From assembly GCA_025933895.1 (NCBI GenBank), contig JAICZB010000132.1:1-6835 (forward strand): a DNA stretch of 6,835 nucleotides. Direction: 5' to 3'. This stretch comes from Thermoleophilia bacterium (GTDB lineage Bacteria; Actinomycetota; Thermoleophilia; Gaiellales; Gaiellaceae). Made by a program: the position numbers and the translations under genes. The notes below the pieces were generated by a model. That model was not told the DNA's origin and did not search any database. It saw only the letters and a list, made by a program, of their open reading frames with translations. This document shows positions 5,827-6,835 of this stretch, piece by piece. Within the stretch, counting starts at the first letter, position 1; each line of letters begins with the position of its first letter.

Positions 5827-6144
5827 TCAGGCTTCAGGAGATCCTGCAAGCCCCTCGACGACCGCTCCGAGCTGGTCTCCGAGCGCCGACTTCACCAGCA
5901 CCTGGTCGAAGCCGGCGGCGTGCGCGGCGCGGAGGCCGGAGGTGTCGGTGTGGTTCGTGAAGCCGACGATCGGGATGTCGGGATACGTGTCCGCCACTTC
6001 TTCCGGATCGACGCGCGACACGTCCGCGAGAACGAGCTCGGGATCCTCCGTGTGGTCGACCGTGATGAGACGATGGCCGGGCAGGAGCGCGTCGAGCTTC
6101 CCCCGCATGAAGAGTTCGACCCCACAAAGCAGGATCGTCGCCAC
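5827..6144 (-). CDS. Receiver-like (response-regulator fold) stand-alone protein
   Basis: A 105-residue protein that I read as a shortened CheY-like fold without an output domain. Positions matching a receiver are D41 (LVLADV, phosphoacceptor strand), T63 (PIVGFTNH, switch Thr) and K85 (QVLVKSAL, conserved Lys), with the usual helix GLRAAHAAGFD between. The acidic pair needed for Mg2+ binding after strand 1 is absent: the strand TILLCGVE has C7-G8 there. The stretch between strands 1 and 3 is also shorter than normal. Phosphorylation is therefore doubtful, and it could be an atypical receiver that switches by partner binding. The GTG at 6144 is 16 bp from the divergent DUF309 start and is placed correctly after a promoter-like pair. 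fdxA follows on the same strand after 47 nt. The protein assignment rests on pattern only; no family name is certain. Confidence 0.7.
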   Translation of the reverse strand: MATILLCGVELFMRGKLDALLPGHRLITVDHTEDPELVLADVSRVDPEEVADTYPDIPIVGFTNHTDTSGLRAAHAAGFDQVLVKSALGDQLGAVVEGLAGSPEA

Positions 6145-6147
6145 GGC

Positions 6148-6153
6148 GGAAGG
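6148..6153 (+). promoter_or_regulatory. Ribosome binding site of the DUF309 gene
   Basis: GGAAGG lies 7 nt before the GTG at 6161 and supports that start, one of the few in the window with a normal Shine-Dalgarno. Its presence means the transcript must begin upstream, inside the 5' end of the divergent receiver-like gene, so the two divergent transcripts would overlap. Confidence 0.5.
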
Positions 6154-6180
6154 TTAGAACGTGGAGGAGGCGGCATTCAA
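6153..6180 (-). promoter_or_regulatory. Promoter-like pair for the receiver-like gene
   Basis: On the minus strand TTGAAT (6180-6175) and TCTAAC (6158-6153) are 16 bp apart, each matching four of six consensus bases. The -10 ends 8 nt before the GTG at 6144, so the mRNA would be leaderless or nearly so. It lies over the start of the DUF309 coding sequence, so expression of the two genes may interfere. Confidence 0.4.
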
Positions 6181-6496
6181 GCGCGGGCTGGAAGCGATTC
6201 GCGAACGGCGGTACTTCGAGGCCCACGAAGAGCTCGAGGAAGCGTGGCGCGCGGCGCGCGCCGACGAGCGGGATTACTTCCAGGGCCTCGTCCACGTCGC
6301 GGTCGCGTGGTATCAGGCGGGCCGCGGCCGGCCCGTGGCGACGGCCAGCCAGCTGGAGAAGGCGGCGCGGCGGCTCGCGCCGTTCGCTCCGGCGCATCGT
6401 GGGGTGGACGTCGAGGCAGTGCTCGCGCAGGTCGAAACGGCGCGGGCCCGCGTGGCGGAGGGCTCGCTCGACCTCGATCCGCCCCACTTCCCCTAG
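6161..6496 (+). CDS. DUF309 domain protein
   Basis: A 111-residue all-helical soluble protein of the DUF309 family, whose biochemical function is not established. The diagnostic motif is YFEAHEELEEAW (18-29), with H22, E23, E26 and W29. It is followed by YFQGLVHVAVAWYQAGRG (39-56) and a third helix ASQLEKAARRLAPF. The length is normal for the family and covers the whole domain. A GGAAGG ribosome binding site supports the GTG start. The gene stands alone on its strand: it diverges from the receiver-like gene and converges with ccdA. Its stop codon TAG (immediately followed by TAA) lies inside the first copy of the 21-bp palindrome, so the last bases of the gene and the repeat are shared. The arrangement suggests the repeat replaced or created the gene's end. 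Confidence 0.9.
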   Translation: MEEAAFKRGLEAIRERRYFEAHEELEEAWRAARADERDYFQGLVHVAVAWYQAGRGRPVATASQLEKAARRLAPFAPAHRGVDVEAVLAQVETARARVAEGSLDLDPPHFP

Positions 6497-6513
6497 TAAC
6501 AGTCTGTTACTAG
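6493..6513. repeat. 21-bp near-perfect palindrome, copy 1
   Basis: Two perfect 10-bp arms, CTAGTAACAG and CTGTTACTAG, flank a single central T. The AT-rich content contrasts sharply with the surrounding GC-rich DNA. It contains stop codons in two frames on each strand and supplies the TAG-TAA end of the DUF309 gene. As RNA it can form a 9-bp stem with a 3-nt loop, but no T-run follows. An identical copy lies 80 bp away. Confidence 0.9.
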
Positions 6514-6525
6514 CTTGGACAGCGT

Positions 6526-6548
6526 CTCCGAGGACCATGTCCTCCGAG
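6526..6548. repeat. Imperfect inverted repeat between the two palindromes
   Basis: CTCCGAGGAC and GTCCTCCGAG form an inverted repeat with 9 of 10 positions matching, around a CAT spacer. It sits between the two identical palindromes, slightly nearer to copy 1 (centre 6537, versus 6503 and 6583). GGACAT occurs again just outside copy 2 at 6597-6602. It could fold as an RNA hairpin on either strand; its function is unknown. Confidence 0.6.
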
Positions 6549-6572
6549 CAATCGTGCGGCGTGGCCGAGCAC

Positions 6573-6593
6573 CTAGTAACAGTCTGTTACTAG
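6573..6593. repeat. 21-bp near-perfect palindrome, copy 2
   Basis: Identical in all 21 positions to the copy at 6493 and centred exactly 80 bp from it. It lies 40 nt beyond the ccdA stop on the ccdA transcript, so each convergent transcript meets a copy close to its end. Identity without drift in non-coding DNA points to selection, recent duplication or membership of a dispersed family. The flanking bases (CTTCC before copy 1, GAAGG after copy 2) are loosely inverted as well. Confidence 0.9.
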
Positions 6594-6617
6594 GAAGGAC
6601 ATGGCCCCGGAAGCGGA

Positions 6618-6627
6618 GCGGGCCCGC
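6618..6627. repeat. GC palindrome just past the ccdA stop
   Basis: GCGGGCCCGC is a perfect 10-bp palindrome 7 nt beyond the ccdA stop on its transcript. GGCCC (6603-6607) and GGGCC (6620-6624) could also form a stem with a 12-nt loop. No T-run follows in either direction, so an intrinsic terminator is not supported. It may be part of a factor-dependent end or simply reflect base composition. Confidence 0.3.
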
Positions 6628-6633
6628 GAGTTC

Positions 6634-6835
6634 CTAGGGCTTCGTCAGGCCGAGGTCGATGAGGGCGCGGTTGACCGCGACCTGGAGCCACCATTCGCGG
6701 TGGAAGAAGAGGAGGAGGCCGAGCGCGACGAGCACGAGGCCGCTCGCGATCTGGATCAGGTTGTAGCGGTCGCGCAGCCAGCGGAACGCGCCCATTGCGC
6801 GGGCGTAGGCGAGGCCGGCGACGACGAACGCCGCC
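6634..6835 (-). CDS. ccdA: CcdA-like cytochrome c biogenesis/thiol-disulfide membrane protein (C-terminal part)
   Basis: The last 66 residues of a membrane protein, ending at TAG (6636-6634); the rest lies beyond the right edge. The readable sequence is AAFVVAGLAYARAMGAFRWL, a short basic turn RDRYNLIQIASG, then the final hydrophobic helix LVLVALGLLLFF and HREWWLQVAVNRALIDLGL. This matches the end of CcdA proteins: the last two transmembrane helices, the Arg-rich loop and a WW-containing amphipathic tail. CcdA carries reducing equivalents across the membrane to extracytoplasmic thioredoxin-like proteins for cytochrome c maturation. The active-site cysteines are not in the window, so a related DsbD-family protein is possible. 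Confidence 0.75.
   Translation of the reverse strand, partial: AAFVVAGLAYARAMGAFRWLRDRYNLIQIASGLVLVALGLLLFFHREWWLQVAVNRALIDLGLTKP

Noticed and set aside
5445..5849. N-terminal extension of the VOC reading frame upstream of 5444
   Set aside because: It overlaps fdxA in another frame and is Arg-rich; the VOC domain begins right after GTG 5444.
5834..6538. Minus-strand open frame of 234 codons starting between the palindromes
   Set aside because: It runs antisense through DUF309 and out of frame through the receiver-like gene; the composition is Arg/Gly-rich shadow type.
6537..6593. Tiny ORF of 18 codons from ATG 6537 ending in palindrome copy 2
   Set aside because: No ribosome binding site, very short, and its end is dictated by the palindrome; nothing supports translation.
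6493..6593. Palindromes as ordinary intrinsic terminators
   Set aside because: The stems are AT-rich with no T-run on either strand, so the standard terminator model does not fit; a factor-dependent 3' end stays possible.

Overview
The window is strongly GC-rich and almost gap-free. Starts are mostly GTG or TTG with little Shine-Dalgarno signal. Several promoters sit so close to the start codon that the mRNAs would be leaderless. The gene content (an Rv2578c/SPL-like radical SAM protein, an actinobacterial-style 7Fe ferredoxin, a NarL-type regulator with a short soluble HisKA_3 protein, DUF309, CcdA) suggests an actinobacterium. A Thermoleophilia-like lineage is my guess; no marker gene in the window proves it. 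There are no tRNA, rRNA, CRISPR or recognisable transposase genes.

Layout. (1) 1-1190, minus: a CNNM/CorC-HlyC family membrane protein with CBS domains, cut by the left edge. (2) 1191-1307: a divergent promoter region. (3) 1308-3749, plus: a tight cluster of a radical SAM protein, a NarL/LuxR response regulator, a HisKA_3-type kinase-like protein with a degenerate ATP-binding domain, and an unrecognised 64-residue protein. Junctions are 17 nt, a 1-nt overlap and 11 nt. (4) 6144-3746, minus: a receiver-like protein without the usual acidic pair, a 7Fe ferredoxin, a two-domain VOC protein and a short FAD-dependent oxidoreductase. The last three are closely spaced and look like one redox transcription unit. 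The plus and minus clusters meet tail to tail and share the palindrome CTAG as overlapping stop codons. (5) 6161-6496, plus: a DUF309 protein, divergent from the receiver-like gene with only 16 bp between the starts. (6) 6497-6633: a convergent intergenic region holding two identical 21-bp near-perfect palindromes centred 80 bp apart, with a further imperfect inverted repeat between them. (7) 6634-6835, minus: the C-terminal end of a CcdA-like membrane protein, cut by the right edge.

How the parts may work together: the regulator and kinase-like gene form a translationally coupled two-component pair with no sensor domain and an apparently crippled kinase, so an unknown partner probably supplies signal or phosphoryl groups. 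The ferredoxin, VOC protein and FAD protein could form an electron-transfer or oxygenase module of unknown substrate. The most unusual non-coding feature is the palindrome pair between DUF309 and ccdA. I found no clear-cut new defence or mobile system.
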